This document shows, piece after piece, positions 9,807-19,266 of a stretch of DNA of 64,000 nt. Under the pieces are notes generated by a model. The model saw only the letters and a list, made by a program, of their open reading frames with translations. It was not told the origin of the DNA and made no database searches. A program made the translations under genes and the position numbers. How positions within the stretch are numbered: position 1 is the stretch's first letter; the number at the start of each line of letters is the position of its first letter. This stretch comes from Vreelandella neptunia (GTDB lineage: Bacteria; Pseudomonadota; Gammaproteobacteria; Pseudomonadales; Halomonadaceae): contig NZ_JHQL01000001.1 of assembly GCF_000712975.1 (NCBI RefSeq), forward strand, positions 124,001 through 188,000, in the 5' to 3' direction.

Positions 9807-9832
9807 GGGCGTGCTGTTGCACGCCCTTTTTT
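9807..9832 (+). terminator. Rho-independent terminator after the GH32 gene
   Basis: GGGCGTGC pairs with GCACGCCC across a TGTT loop and is followed by six T. It lies between convergent genes, ending the GH32 transcript; the minus-strand reading lacks a T-run. Confidence 0.9.
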
Positions 9833-9860
9833 GCTACAGGCGTTATGTATTTCACAGACG

Positions 9861-10820
9861 TTACGTATTTCTTAGCGCTTCAATATCACTATGGGTCGGC
9901 AGTGCGGCGTAAGCGCCTGGGCGGGTCACTGCGTGAGCGCCACAGCGGCAGGCAATCTCCACCGCGCGGGTTAAAAAGGCACTGTCCTGGTACCAGTTCT
10001 CATCTATGCCGTGCCGTGATAACTCAGCCAGCAGGCCGCCAATAAACGCATCACCGCCAGCGGTTGTGTCAACAGCGGTTACCTGGGGCGGCGTGATGGT
10101 GTGGTCAAGGCCAACACCTTTCAGCACCACGTTGTTAGGGCCGTCGGTGATTAAAATGACCTTTACCCCGGCGGCGAGCCGCTGAGATAACCACGCTTCT
10201 TGAGAATGCCCGCCACGAAGATAATCAAGCTCCTCCAGTGAGACTTTAACGAGATCGGCGCAATCCAATAGCTCGGTTACCCGCCACACATCCGCTGACC
10301 CTTCAGCCCACAAATTATGACGGAGGTTGGCATCCACGCTGACTAAACAGCCTGCGCGCTTCGCCATAGCGGCAATCGCTAAGGTGGTATCGGCAATCTC
10401 GGGGTCAGTCAAACTGTTGCTGCACAAGTGAACAATCGCCGGTTGTTCAAACACGCCCTGGGGCAGGTGCTCTAGGCGATAGAGCAGGTCGGCCGCCGGT
10501 GGGCGATAAAAATCAAAGGTGCGCTCGCCGCTGCTATCCCGGGAAACAAACGCCAGCGCAGTACGTGCTTCTTTGGTCAGCACCACGCCCTGGGTATCTA
10601 CCCCATGGCTTTTCAGCTCACGAATCAGGAAGTGGCCAAACGTATCGTCACCCACCATGCCTAAAAACTGGCTGGGTACGTTAAGTCGCGCGCAGGCAAC
10701 CGCGACGTTAGCAGGCGCGCCCCCCGCGTATGGCGTGAAGGTTTCCTGGCCAGTGTCATCGCCTAAGCGGCTGGACAGCATATCAACCAAGGCTTCACCA
10801 AAAGCAATCACCGGCGTCAT
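9861..10820 (-). CDS. Fructokinase (PfkB-family carbohydrate kinase)
   Basis: Phosphorylates a sugar, most likely fructose, with ATP. The 319-residue protein has the PfkB ribokinase fold: GEALVDML at the start, YAGGAPANVAVACARL (sugar-binding signature 1) near 31-46, and DTTAGGDAFIGGLLAEL (signature 2, catalytic Asp) near 250. AAGGA lies seven bases before the ATG. It is the last gene of the edd-glk-AKR operon and faces the GH32 hydrolase that would supply fructose. Other PfkB substrates such as 2-keto-3-deoxygluconate cannot be excluded, but sequence and context favour fructose. Confidence 0.85.
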   Translation of the reverse strand: MTPVIAFGEALVDMLSSRLGDDTGQETFTPYAGGAPANVAVACARLNVPSQFLGMVGDDTFGHFLIRELKSHGVDTQGVVLTKEARTALAFVSRDSSGERTFDFYRPPAADLLYRLEHLPQGVFEQPAIVHLCSNSLTDPEIADTTLAIAAMAKRAGCLVSVDANLRHNLWAEGSADVWRVTELLDCADLVKVSLEELDYLRGGHSQEAWLSQRLAAGVKVILITDGPNNVVLKGVGLDHTITPPQVTAVDTTAGGDAFIGGLLAELSRHGIDENWYQDSAFLTRAVEIACRCGAHAVTRPGAYAALPTHSDIEALRNT

Positions 10821-10860
10821 AAGTCATTCCTTGTCATTATATTATTAATTGATGAAGGGA

Positions 10861-11730
10861 TTACGCGACGCAGTGGCCTCGCGCGGCCTCTAACAGCTCG
10901 TACCACGTCTCTCTTGAAAGCATCTCAGGCCCGTTGAGCATGTCAGCAATACGCTCAGGTTTTACACTGCCCACAACGGGAGCCGGCCGGCTAGGCAGTG
11001 ACCGCAACCAAGCCAGCGCTAATGCGTTAGGGGTGCAGTTTTGCTCTTGGGCGACGCGGTTAAGCACGTTACCGACGTCGCCTTGCATGAGTGTGCCGCC
11101 CGCGAGCGGTGACCACGCCATCGGCGAATGGCCGTCGGCGCAAAGATCATCAAAACTGCCGTCAAACAGCGGTGCGTTATGGCTAATAGAAAGTTCGATT
11201 TGGTTGGCGCGTAAAGGATGGTGCATAGCGTTTTGCAGCCTACGCCACTGGCTTGGCAAATGGTTCGAAATACCCGCAGCGCCAATTTTACCTGCATCGA
11301 TAGCGTCATCCAGGGCACGGCCAGTCGCTTCTGCGTTCATTAATAGGTCGGGGCGATGAATTAAAAAATGCTCGATGCGCTCGATGCCCAAGCGACCCAG
11401 TGCGGCATCAATCGCCTTATTCAAATAGGCAGGGCTGGCGTTATAGTGCTTTATCTTGCCAGAGCCGTGGGCTGGGTTATCGTTGGCGATGCTCGCTTTG
11501 GTCACCACCTTAAGTCGTTTCGCTAACCCAGGGCGCGTGCGCAGCGCTTGACCAAATAGTGTCTCGCAAGCACCGCTGCCATAAATGTCGGCATGGTCGA
11601 ACCAGTGCAACCCCTGCTCGATACGGGCTTCGATCCAGTCGGCAAGATGATTCGCCTGGTGCATCTCTGGTGCTTCATGCAGGCGCATCATGCCGAGAAC
11701 AAAGGGCGCATCGAAAGTGTGAGCAGGCAT
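10861..11730 (-). CDS. Aldo/keto reductase
   Basis: NADPH-dependent oxidoreductase of the AKR superfamily, about 289 residues and probably cytoplasmic. The active-site region WFDHADIYGSGACE carries the conserved Asp and Tyr (about 45 and 50), followed by a Lys in VVTKAS and a His in FLIHRPD. It resembles the YdhF subgroup. Two ATGs are possible: at 11736 AGGG abuts the codon, while at 11730 it is six bases away, so 11730 is chosen. It lies between glk and fructokinase and may reduce a sugar aldehyde or ketone. The substrate is unknown. Confidence 0.85.
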   Translation of the reverse strand: MPAHTFDAPFVLGMMRLHEAPEMHQANHLADWIEARIEQGLHWFDHADIYGSGACETLFGQALRTRPGLAKRLKVVTKASIANDNPAHGSGKIKHYNASPAYLNKAIDAALGRLGIERIEHFLIHRPDLLMNAEATGRALDDAIDAGKIGAAGISNHLPSQWRRLQNAMHHPLRANQIELSISHNAPLFDGSFDDLCADGHSPMAWSPLAGGTLMQGDVGNVLNRVAQEQNCTPNALALAWLRSLPSRPAPVVGSVKPERIADMLNGPEMLSRETWYELLEAARGHCVA

Positions 11731-11746
11731 GGTCATCCCTAATAAG

Positions 11747-12712
11747 TTAAAAGACTTCTTCGTTATGCAGCGCTTCAGCGGCTCCGAGTAGCCCTGTCCA
11801 CGGGTGAGTAACAATCCACACGGGAATATCGGCGTTATAGGCGCCCATCCGGCCTTTGTTCACAAAGCTATCACGCAGCTCGGATTTGGGTAGCCACTCC
11901 AGCAGGCGTGGTAAAATTCCGCCGCATAGATAAACGCCGCCCCTGGCTCCCATTGTTAGGGTCGCGTCGCCGCATACATCACCGAGAATTTTTAAAAAGC
12001 GTAACAGGGTGGCGGTGGCGGTAGGGTCACCCTGGTTGGCGGCTTGGGTAACCTCGGCTGGCGTCGTGCAGCTAGGCGTTTGCTCCTTCAGCGCACAATG
12101 GGCTTGGTACAGTTCCAATAGGCCCTGGCCGCATAAAATGCGCTCCACGCTGACCCGTTGGTAACGCTGTAGAAAAACATCCAGCAGCGCTCGCTCGGTG
12201 GTGTCGGTGGGAGCAAACGTAACGTGGCCGCCCTCGGTGGGAAGCGGTATCCAAGCATGCTGGCCGGGAAAAACACCAGCAACGCCCAGACCTGTGCCGG
12301 GGCCAATTACCAAGCGGGTAGAGTGAGACTGGGCCACACCTGCTTGTACTTCCACCAGATTGTCGGTGTCCACATGGGGCACGCCCAACGCCTGGGCAGT
12401 AAAGTCATTAATCACTTTGAATAGCGATAAGTTCAGCGTCTGCTGAACATCGCTTTTCATAAAATCCCAGTGATTATTGGTCATCTTGACGCGCTCGGCG
12501 TGAACCGGACAGGCAAACGCCAAACAGGCTTCCATTGGTGCATTGTCACCGGTAGCTCCCACGCGCTCCAGATAGTCCTGAATCGCATCGATAACCCCAG
12601 GGTAGTCCGCGCAGGGAAGATTAATAATATCGTGGGGCGTTACCCCACCTGGCGTTACGAGCGCCAGGCGTGCATTGGTACCGCCAATATCACCAATTAA
12701 GGCCGGTCGCAT
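11747..12712 (-). CDS. glk: Glucokinase
   Basis: Phosphorylates intracellular glucose with ATP to glucose-6-phosphate, feeding zwf. The 321 residues match bacterial Glk (PF02685). The phosphate-binding motif GDIGGTNARLAL is at the N-terminus, followed by VINDFTAQALGVP, IGPGTGLGVAGVF and PTEGGHVTFAPTD, the conserved glucose-binding histidine region. Its start ATG overlaps the edd stop codon by one base (TGATG), so translation is coupled. It belongs to edd-glk-AKR-fructokinase. Confidence 0.95.
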   Translation of the reverse strand: MRPALIGDIGGTNARLALVTPGGVTPHDIINLPCADYPGVIDAIQDYLERVGATGDNAPMEACLAFACPVHAERVKMTNNHWDFMKSDVQQTLNLSLFKVINDFTAQALGVPHVDTDNLVEVQAGVAQSHSTRLVIGPGTGLGVAGVFPGQHAWIPLPTEGGHVTFAPTDTTERALLDVFLQRYQRVSVERILCGQGLLELYQAHCALKEQTPSCTTPAEVTQAANQGDPTATATLLRFLKILGDVCGDATLTMGARGGVYLCGGILPRLLEWLPKSELRDSFVNKGRMGAYNADIPVWIVTHPWTGLLGAAEALHNEEVF

Positions 12713-14601
12713 CAGGCATCCTCTTGAAGAATCTGGCCCTGTTGACGAGCGAGATCGTCGGCTTCAAAGCCGCCCAGTGAGCCTGCACCTTCTTCACCCC
12801 GCATGGCCAGGTGGCGGAAGCCGCTAAACAGTTCGCGGCCCAGGCCAACGTGATAGTGATCCAAATTCGCCACTACGCGCTCGCGATCTGCCCAGGTAGC
12901 CGCCTCTACTTTGGCTTCCAGCGTACCTGCGTTGGCGTCCAGGCGCACAATGTCGCCGTCGCGCAGTTTCGATAGCGGGCCGCCGTCCAGTGCTTCTGGG
13001 CTAATATGAATCGCAGCGGGCACTTTACCGGACGCGCCAGACATACGGCCATCGGTCACCAGTGCCACCTTGAAACCACGGTCCTGCAGTACGCCTAGGA
13101 ACGGCGTCAGTTTGTGTAGTTCCGGCATGCCGTTGGCTTTTGGCCCTTGGAAGCGCACCACCACGATGACATCGCGATCTAAGTCTCCAGACTCAAACGC
13201 CGCCTTCATTTCATTCTGGTCTTCGAAGATTTTCACCGGTGCTTCTACCACGCGGTGTTCGTCTGCAACGGCGGATACTTTGATCACGCCGCGTCCCAGG
13301 TTGCCTTTCATTACGGTCAGGCCGCCGGTAGCTGCGAAGGGGTTAGCCACTGGGCGTAAGACGTCTTCGTCTAAGCTGCTTTCCGGACCTTCGTGCCAAA
13401 CTACCTTGCCATTTTCCAAGAACGGCTCTTGGGTATAGGCGGTCAAGTCAGTGCCGAACACCGTGGGGATATCGCCGTGCAGTAAGCCCGCGCCGAGCAG
13501 TTCGCGGAACAGGTAGCTCATGCCGCCTGCCGCCTGAAAGTGGTTAATGTCCGCTTGGCCGTTAGGGTATACCTGCATCAGGCTGGGCGTTACAGCGGAA
13601 AGGTCGGTGAAGTCATCCCAGTTCAGCGTAATGCCTGCCGCAGCGGCCATGGCAATCAAATGCATCGTATGGTTGGTCGATCCGCCAGATGCCAACAAAC
13701 CGACTACCGCGTTGACGATGGCGCGCTCATCAATCTGCTTATAGAAAGGGCGGTAGTCACCGCCAGGTTCAGTGTTGCGAATCGCCTGTTCGGTTGCGTA
13801 GCGGGTCAGGGCTTCACGCATTTCCGTGCCTGGATTCACAAACGAAGTGCCCGGCAGGTGAAGGCCCATTACTTCCATCATCAGCTGATTCGAGTTGGCA
13901 GTGCCGTAGAAGGTGCAGGTGCCAGGGCTGTGATAAGAGTCAGACTCCGCTTGCAGCAGCGCGTCGCGGCCTACTTTGCCTTCTGCGTATAGCTGGCGGA
14001 TGCGTGCTTTCTCTTTGTTCGGCAAGCCGCTGGGCATCGGGCCAGCCGGTACGAACATGGCAGGTAAATGACCAAAGCGCGCCGCAGCGATAAACAGGCC
14101 AGGGATAATCTTGTCGCACACGCCCAGGTAAAGGGCAGCATCAAACATGTTGTGTGAAAGCCCAACGGCGGCCGCCATTGCAATCACGTCGCGAGAAAAC
14201 AGCGACAGTTCCATGCCCGGTTGCCCTTGGGTCACCCCGTCACACATGGCGGGCACACCACCGGCAAACTGGGCGGTTGACCCCATGGCGCTGGCAGCGG
14301 CTTTGATGGTTTCCGGAAAGGTTTCAAACGGCTGATGGGCCGACAGCATATCGTTATAAGAAGAGATGATCCCTAAGTTGGCGCTGTTCATTAGCTTCAG
14401 GGAGTCTTTCTCTTGAGGGCTGCAGGCGGCAAAGCCGTGGGCTAGGTTACCGCAGGATAGCTCTGCACGATGCACACCACGCTTATGCTGGTCCGCCATG
14501 CGTTGCTCATAGAGAGCACGCCGCTCAGCAGAGCGCTCACGAATGCGTTGGGTAACCTCAGCAACGGTAGAATTTAAAGTAGCGGGTGTTGAGCTCGGCA
14601 T
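12712..14601 (-). CDS. edd: 6-phosphogluconate dehydratase
   Basis: Dehydrates 6-phosphogluconate to KDPG, the committed Entner-Doudoroff step. It is an IlvD/Edd-family protein of 629 residues. The family signatures [19 protein letters not shown] and [12 protein letters not shown] carry cysteines for the iron-sulphur cluster, and [18 protein letters not shown] is the C-terminal signature. The ATG at 14601 has AGAGG at proper spacing; an upstream TTG at 14634 would extend it but lacks support. It is the first gene of the minus-strand operon, and two HexR-like boxes lie directly upstream. Confidence 0.96.
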   Translation of the reverse strand: MPSSTPATLNSTVAEVTQRIRERSAERRALYEQRMADQHKRGVHRAELSCGNLAHGFAACSPQEKDSLKLMNSANLGIISSYNDMLSAHQPFETFPETIKAAASAMGSTAQFAGGVPAMCDGVTQGQPGMELSLFSRDVIAMAAAVGLSHNMFDAALYLGVCDKIIPGLFIAAARFGHLPAMFVPAGPMPSGLPNKEKARIRQLYAEGKVGRDALLQAESDSYHSPGTCTFYGTANSNQLMMEVMGLHLPGTSFVNPGTEMREALTRYATEQAIRNTEPGGDYRPFYKQIDERAIVNAVVGLLASGGSTNHTMHLIAMAAAAGITLNWDDFTDLSAVTPSLMQVYPNGQADINHFQAAGGMSYLFRELLGAGLLHGDIPTVFGTDLTAYTQEPFLENGKVVWHEGPESSLDEDVLRPVANPFAATGGLTVMKGNLGRGVIKVSAVADEHRVVEAPVKIFEDQNEMKAAFESGDLDRDVIVVVRFQGPKANGMPELHKLTPFLGVLQDRGFKVALVTDGRMSGASGKVPAAIHISPEALDGGPLSKLRDGDIVRLDANAGTLEAKVEAATWADRERVVANLDHYHVGLGRELFSGFRHLAMRGEEGAGSLGGFEADDLARQQGQILQEDA

Positions 14602-14637
14602 AGAGACCTCTGCATGGTAGAGACGGTGAGTCAAGTT

Positions 14638-14652
14638 TGTAGTTATTTTACA
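14638..14652. promoter_or_regulatory. HexR-like operator upstream of edd (proximal)
   Basis: TGTAGTTATTTTACA matches TGTARTNNNATTACA except T for A at one position. It lies 36 bp before the edd start, a position consistent with repression. Confidence 0.6.
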
Positions 14653-14699
14653 TCTTTTTGTGTCGATATAAGAGACTTTACGGCAATAAAAACCATATT

Positions 14700-14714
14700 T
14701 GTAGTTTTATTACC
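14700..14714. promoter_or_regulatory. HexR-like operator upstream of edd (distal)
   Basis: TGTAGTTTTATTACC matches the HexR consensus except for the final base. It is 62 bp from centre to centre from the proximal box, about six helical turns, so both may be bound on the same face. Confidence 0.55.
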
Positions 14715-14894
14715 CCTAGTTGATAACTACTATCGTCGTAAATGATGATGCTTTTATGAACCTTACAGCTAACAGAGCAGTTCGGCCCCTAATGGGGTGG
14801 TTGCGTGCTGAAGTGTCTTAAAGCGCAAGTATAGCAGCCGCGCTTTTGCTACCATCTTGCGCAAAATGAATTTGATTGCTGCCCTGGAGCCGCT

Positions 14895-15944
14895 ATGCAT
14901 CCCGTCGTTAACCACGTCACGCCACTTGATAGTCACACTGGCGCATTGACACTTCGCTATATTGATACGCTCACCAAGCCGCCAGGCAGCCTCGGCCAGT
15001 TAGAAACATTGGCCGTTACGCTTAGTGAGATCACTGGTGAATGTAAACCAATCATCACGCCACCGGCGATTATTGTCTTTGCTGCTGATCATGGTATTGC
15101 TGAAGAGGGAGTGTCGGCCTTCCCACAAGAAGTGACGGCTCAAATGGTGGCTAACTTTGTCCGTGGTGGCGCGGCGATTAACGCCTTCGCCAGACAAATT
15201 GGCGCCCAGGTTGAGGTGGTGGATGTTGGCGTTGCTTCACACCTAGCAATGCCGAGTATTACGGATGCCAAAGTGCGCGCGGGCACCGCCAATATGGTGC
15301 TTGAAGATGCCATGAGCCGTGACGAAGCACTCGCTGCGTTACAGGTAGGCGGCGAAGCCGTTGAGCGCGCTGTTCAGGCGGGAGCGAAATGCATTATTGT
15401 TGGTGAAATGGGCATTGCGAATACCACCGCAAGCAGCGCCATGCTGGCGGCGCTGACCGGTAAGCCAGTGGCTCAGTTGGTGGGCGCTGGCACCGGTATT
15501 AGTAGCGTCCAGCAGGCTCATAAAGTAGCGGTGATTGAGCGGGCGCTAAGCGCACGCCAAGCCAATACCGAAGACCCCATAGAGGTGTTAAGCAAGCTAG
15601 GCGGGTTAGAGATTGCTGCTATGGCAGGCGCTTATCTAGCCACGGCGGCCAATCGCTTGCCAGCCATTGTGGATGGCTTTATCGCCACGGTTGCTGCCCT
15701 GACGGCCTGCCGTTTATGTCCAGCGGTGCGCGGTTATTTGATTTTTGGACATCGTTCTGAAGAGCCTGGTCATGCCACGGCCCTTGAGGCGCTTGATGCA
15801 ACGCCATTGCTCTCTTTGGGGATGCGCCTGGGGGAAGGCAGTGGCGCGGCGTTGGCGTTTCCTTTATTACAGGCCGCCGCCGCGATGCTCAGTGAAATGG
15901 CTACCTTTGCCGATGCGGGCATTAGTGACAATGCTGCCCCATGA
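14895..15944 (+). CDS. cobT: Nicotinate-nucleotide:dimethylbenzimidazole phosphoribosyltransferase
   Basis: Activates the lower ligand base by forming alpha-ribazole phosphate from nicotinate mononucleotide. The 349-residue protein has the family pattern: LTKPPGSLGQLE near residue 25, VFAADHGIAEEGVSAFPQEVT, GEMGIANTTASSAML, GAGTG and, near the C-terminus, SLGMRLGEGSGAALAFPLLQ with the catalytic Glu. GGAG precedes the ATG. It opens a run of eight overlapping cobalamin genes; no B12 box is visible before it, so this half may be constitutive. Confidence 0.96.
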   Translation: MHPVVNHVTPLDSHTGALTLRYIDTLTKPPGSLGQLETLAVTLSEITGECKPIITPPAIIVFAADHGIAEEGVSAFPQEVTAQMVANFVRGGAAINAFARQIGAQVEVVDVGVASHLAMPSITDAKVRAGTANMVLEDAMSRDEALAALQVGGEAVERAVQAGAKCIIVGEMGIANTTASSAMLAALTGKPVAQLVGAGTGISSVQQAHKVAVIERALSARQANTEDPIEVLSKLGGLEIAAMAGAYLATAANRLPAIVDGFIATVAALTACRLCPAVRGYLIFGHRSEEPGHATALEALDATPLLSLGMRLGEGSGAALAFPLLQAAAAMLSEMATFADAGISDNAAP

Positions 15945-16660
15945 GCGAGCTAGAAACGCTTACATTTAGCCAGCCGCTAACGTGGTCGCAAAGTGAACAC
16001 TGCTTGGTGGTGTCGGCCGCTGAGCCACTGTACACCCTAAGTAGCGCGCTTGTGGGAGGCGGGTTTGGGCATTGCCAACACTTCGCAAATTTTCACGTCG
16101 ATAAAGATTACGACGGCCATCACCCAAAAGACGACCTGCTACGTTGGCTAGCAGATCAGCGACTACCGCTATCCGCTGTTGCGATGATGACTGCAGTGCG
16201 CCTGCACAGTGCATGTGCCTTCAGCGTACCATTGGCTGCAACAACCAATGGTGTGCTGGCGTTGGTGACGGCAGGTGTTGGCAACGCGGTTGATATTAGC
16301 GTTTCAAGTGACGCAGATCCTCGCTTAATGCTGAGAAGCACACCCAGGGTAGGCACAATTAACACATTTCTTTTTTTAGATGCCCATTTGACCGATGGCG
16401 CGCTGGTTAATGCGTCTCTATCAGCAACGGAAGCGAAAGTTCAAGCATTGAGAGAAATGGGTGTTAACGATCCATTCAGCGAAACGCCCGCTACCGGCAC
16501 ATCAACCGACAGCCTGTCTATCGCCGCTACCCAGCGTGGCGATCCAACACCTTATGCAGGCTCTGGCACGGCGATTGGGCGGGCGATAGGACAAGCGGTG
16601 TATCAGGCGACGTTGGGGTCGCTGACGAAATCGCAACAGGCTTCACCATGCTGGGGTTAG
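15941..16660 (+). CDS. cbiZ: Adenosylcobinamide amidohydrolase CbiZ
   Basis: Removes the aminopropanol arm from adenosylcobinamide or pseudocobalamin to give adenosylcobyric acid, which re-enters the pathway at CbiB. The 239 residues match the CbiZ family (PF01955): VVSAAEPLYTLSSALVGGGFG near the N-terminus, AVAMMTAVRLHSACAF and VTAGVGNAVD in the middle. The start overlaps the cobT stop by four bases. Its place next to cbiB is the arrangement expected for corrinoid remodelling. It was first described in archaea and Rhodobacter and is sporadic in gammaproteobacteria. Confidence 0.87.
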   Translation: MSELETLTFSQPLTWSQSEHCLVVSAAEPLYTLSSALVGGGFGHCQHFANFHVDKDYDGHHPKDDLLRWLADQRLPLSAVAMMTAVRLHSACAFSVPLAATTNGVLALVTAGVGNAVDISVSSDADPRLMLRSTPRVGTINTFLFLDAHLTDGALVNASLSATEAKVQALREMGVNDPFSETPATGTSTDSLSIAATQRGDPTPYAGSGTAIGRAIGQAVYQATLGSLTKSQQASPCWG

Positions 16661-17637
16661 CGTCTGTTGGTTTAGTAGCGATGGCGATTGTGATTGATTT
16701 GATCGTTGGTGACCCCCGTTCGCTGCCGCACCCCGTGGTCATTATTGGACGCACCATCAGCGCACTTGAGCAGCGCTGGAACCAGGGAAGTGAAAAACGC
16801 CGTCGGCGCTTGGGCTTTATGCTCACTGCAACCATTGTGCTGGGCACGTTTAGTTTTGCTTGGCTAGGTTTGGCACTACTGACGTGGGTACACCCTTGGC
16901 TTGGGCTAGCTGCCGAGCTATGGCTGCTGGCGACAACGCTGGCCATAAAAGGTTTGGCGGAAGCGGGACGTGCCATTGCTGTGCCGCTGGCTAACGGTGA
17001 TTTTGCATCGGCGCGAAAGGCGCTTTCTATGGTGGTGGGGCGTGATACCGAGCAACTGGATGAAGCAGGCATTACCCGTGGCGCGGTGGAAACCATTGCA
17101 GAAAACACGGTAGACGGCATCACCTCGCCGCTATTTTTTGCTGTGATAGGCGGTGCGCCGCTGGCGCTGGCTTACAAAGCGATTAACACGCTGGATTCCA
17201 TGGTGGGCTACCAAAACGAACGCTACAGCGACTTTGGTTATGCCTCGGCGAAACTCGATGATATCGCTAACTGGCTTCCCGCAAGGCTGACCGCGCTATG
17301 CTTGTGGGCTGCTGGGGTGTTGATCAGTTGGCAATCATCGGCGCACTATTGGCGTCGGGCCATTATGGCCACCTGCCGCGAAGCGCCCCGTCACCCAAGC
17401 CCTAATGCGGGGTGGCCAGAGGCCATGGTCGCGAATCTGTTGGGTGTGCAGTTGGGTGGCACCAATGTTTATCAGGGCGCGGTATCCCATCGAGCCACCC
17501 TTGGCTCCCCGTTGGAAACGCTGACGTGTTCGCATATCAACGCCACGATTAAATTGATGCACGGCGCTTGGTTGCTGTTTTTCTTGTTAATGGCCGTGTT
17601 AACGATCTTATTAAGCGTGGGGATTTCATGGCTATGA
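16648..17637 (+). CDS. cbiB: Adenosylcobinamide-phosphate synthase (CbiB/CobD type)
   Basis: Membrane enzyme joining aminopropanol phosphate (or a related amine) to adenosylcobyric acid. The 329-residue protein has several hydrophobic helices and the family motifs DLIVGDPRSLPHPVVIIGR near the start, AENTVDGITSPLFFA near 150, and YKAINTLDSMVGYQNERY. It overlaps cbiZ by 13 bp. It uses the product of CobD downstream and of CbiZ upstream. Confidence 0.94.
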   Translation: MLGLASVGLVAMAIVIDLIVGDPRSLPHPVVIIGRTISALEQRWNQGSEKRRRRLGFMLTATIVLGTFSFAWLGLALLTWVHPWLGLAAELWLLATTLAIKGLAEAGRAIAVPLANGDFASARKALSMVVGRDTEQLDEAGITRGAVETIAENTVDGITSPLFFAVIGGAPLALAYKAINTLDSMVGYQNERYSDFGYASAKLDDIANWLPARLTALCLWAAGVLISWQSSAHYWRRAIMATCREAPRHPSPNAGWPEAMVANLLGVQLGGTNVYQGAVSHRATLGSPLETLTCSHINATIKLMHGAWLLFFLLMAVLTILLSVGISWL

Positions 17638-18749
17638 GTCGTCAAGCCACTGTTCACGAAGCGGCTGATTGGCCAAGCCATGGTGGTCAGGCCGCGGCGC
17701 TGCTAAAGCGTTTTGGGCTACCTGACGATCATGTGGTTGACGACGTGAGCGCTAACCTTAACCCGCTTGGACCGCCCGAGTGGGTAGCAAGTTGGCTAGT
17801 AACTCGACTTGGCGGGCTTAGCCGCTACCCCTCGCCAGACTACGCGTCAGCCCGGCAGGCCATTGCGGCGCACAACGGTGTTCAGCCAGCACAAGTACTG
17901 CTGACCAATGGTGGGGCGGAAGCGATTTTTCTTGCCACGGCGCTGCATGCCGGTGGCCGAGCCCTATTATTGGCTCCCAGTTTTGGCGAATATGCCAGAG
18001 CCTGTTCTGCCCACCGTATTGAAACGGCCGAGCATGTGTTGCGCGAGCCGCATTTCGCTGGTGAGGTGGCGGACTTGCTAGAGAAAGCGGCAAACGCTGA
18101 CGTGGTGTTTCTGTGTCGCCCGAATAACCCAACAGGCACGCTGATACCCATTGACGCAGTAGAGACACTGCTAGCGCATACGCGGGAAACCGGTACCCAG
18201 GTAGTGGTTGATGAGGCGTTTATCGATCTATCGATAGGTGTCGAGGCGCTGACGCCGCTACTTAAGCGTTACGGTCACTTAGTGCTGCTACGCTCAATGA
18301 CCAAGTTTTATACCTTGCCTGGAGTGCGCCTAGGCTATGTGCTGGCTTCGGAAAACATAGTAGCCACCATGAGCCACCACCAGCCGCCCTGGAGTGTGAA
18401 CCACCTTGCCGCCGAACTGGTAGCGCCGCTGCTAGCGGATAGTGAGTTTGCACGGCTCACCCAGCAGTGGCTTGCCAGTGAGCAGCCTCGTATGGGCAAG
18501 GCGTTGGTGGCGTTAGGGCTTGAGGTGGTGCCCAGCCATAGCTGCTTTTTCCTAGTGCGGCCTGGTGTTTTACAGCGTGAACGCGGCGTGACCAGCGCAG
18601 CCCTTTTTGAACGCATGCTTTATAAAGGGCTACTGGCGAGGCATACCCATAGTTTTAAAGGGCTTGAGGGCAGCTGGCTGCGCTTGGCACTGCGTGATGA
18701 GTCGGCAAATAACCGGTTGCTAAAGGTATTGCATGATTGTCTTTGTTAG
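17628..18749 (+). CDS. cobD: L-threonine-O-3-phosphate decarboxylase (CobD/CobC type)
   Basis: PLP enzyme of the class I/II aminotransferase fold that makes aminopropanol phosphate for the nucleotide loop. About 373 residues. VSANLNPLGPPEWV sits near the N-terminus, LTNGGAEAIFLAT near residue 80, FLCRPNNPTGTL and VVDEAFIDLS bind cofactor, and the PLP lysine is in SMTKFYTLPGVRLGY. The ATG at 17628 has GTGGGG seven bases upstream; another at 17634 is possible. It overlaps cbiB by ten bases. Aminotransferases such as HisC are relatives, but the operon settles the role. Confidence 0.93.
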   Translation: MAMSRQATVHEAADWPSHGGQAAALLKRFGLPDDHVVDDVSANLNPLGPPEWVASWLVTRLGGLSRYPSPDYASARQAIAAHNGVQPAQVLLTNGGAEAIFLATALHAGGRALLLAPSFGEYARACSAHRIETAEHVLREPHFAGEVADLLEKAANADVVFLCRPNNPTGTLIPIDAVETLLAHTRETGTQVVVDEAFIDLSIGVEALTPLLKRYGHLVLLRSMTKFYTLPGVRLGYVLASENIVATMSHHQPPWSVNHLAAELVAPLLADSEFARLTQQWLASEQPRMGKALVALGLEVVPSHSCFFLVRPGVLQRERGVTSAALFERMLYKGLLARHTHSFKGLEGSWLRLALRDESANNRLLKVLHDCLC

Positions 18750-19266
18750 TGGGGGGGCTCGTTCTGGAAAAAGCCAAGTAGCGGAGCAGCGTGTGCTCAG
18801 CGCGGCGGGTGACGCCAACTGCTATTACATTGCCACCGCCACTGTTGACGATGCAGAAATGGCCGACCGCGTATCGCGCCATCAGGCACGCCGGGAAGGC
18901 CAATGGGTGACACTAGAAGCTCCCCTTGCGATTGACCAAGCCATTGCCCAAGTACCCGATCACCACGCGGTACTACTCGACTGTTTAACCCTGTGGGCTG
19001 GGCAAGTGCTGTTTGGCGCTGAGCCAAATGAAGAATTCAGTGATGAGCAAGGCCTGGCGCTGCTTGATCGCTGCCTGCGTGATGCACAAGAACGGGGGCT
19101 GACATTGGTGATTGTATCGAACGATCTCAACGAAGAGTTGATTCCTGATCAGCCCGTTACTTGGCGCTACGTTGAGTTTATCCAGTGCCTGCACCGTTGG
19201 TTAGCGGCGCAAGCTGACTCAGTGCTTGAAGTCATCGCGGGCTGTGCTGTGGAGTGGAAACGATGA
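18733..19266 (+). CDS. cobU: Adenosylcobinamide kinase / adenosylcobinamide-phosphate guanylyltransferase
   Basis: Bifunctional enzyme that phosphorylates adenosylcobinamide and transfers GMP to it. The 177 residues begin with the Walker A motif GGARSGKS at about 7-14. The guanylylated histidine is expected in VSRHQARREGQW, and LLDCLTLWAGQVLF follows. The C-terminal segment (SNDLNEELIPDQPVTWRYVE) departs from the usual NEVGxGIVP. Curiously, that usual motif appears in the second CobU-like gene at 20.6 kb. It overlaps cobD by 17 bp. Confidence 0.93.
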   Translation: MIVFVSGGARSGKSQVAEQRVLSAAGDANCYYIATATVDDAEMADRVSRHQARREGQWVTLEAPLAIDQAIAQVPDHHAVLLDCLTLWAGQVLFGAEPNEEFSDEQGLALLDRCLRDAQERGLTLVIVSNDLNEELIPDQPVTWRYVEFIQCLHRWLAAQADSVLEVIAGCAVEWKR

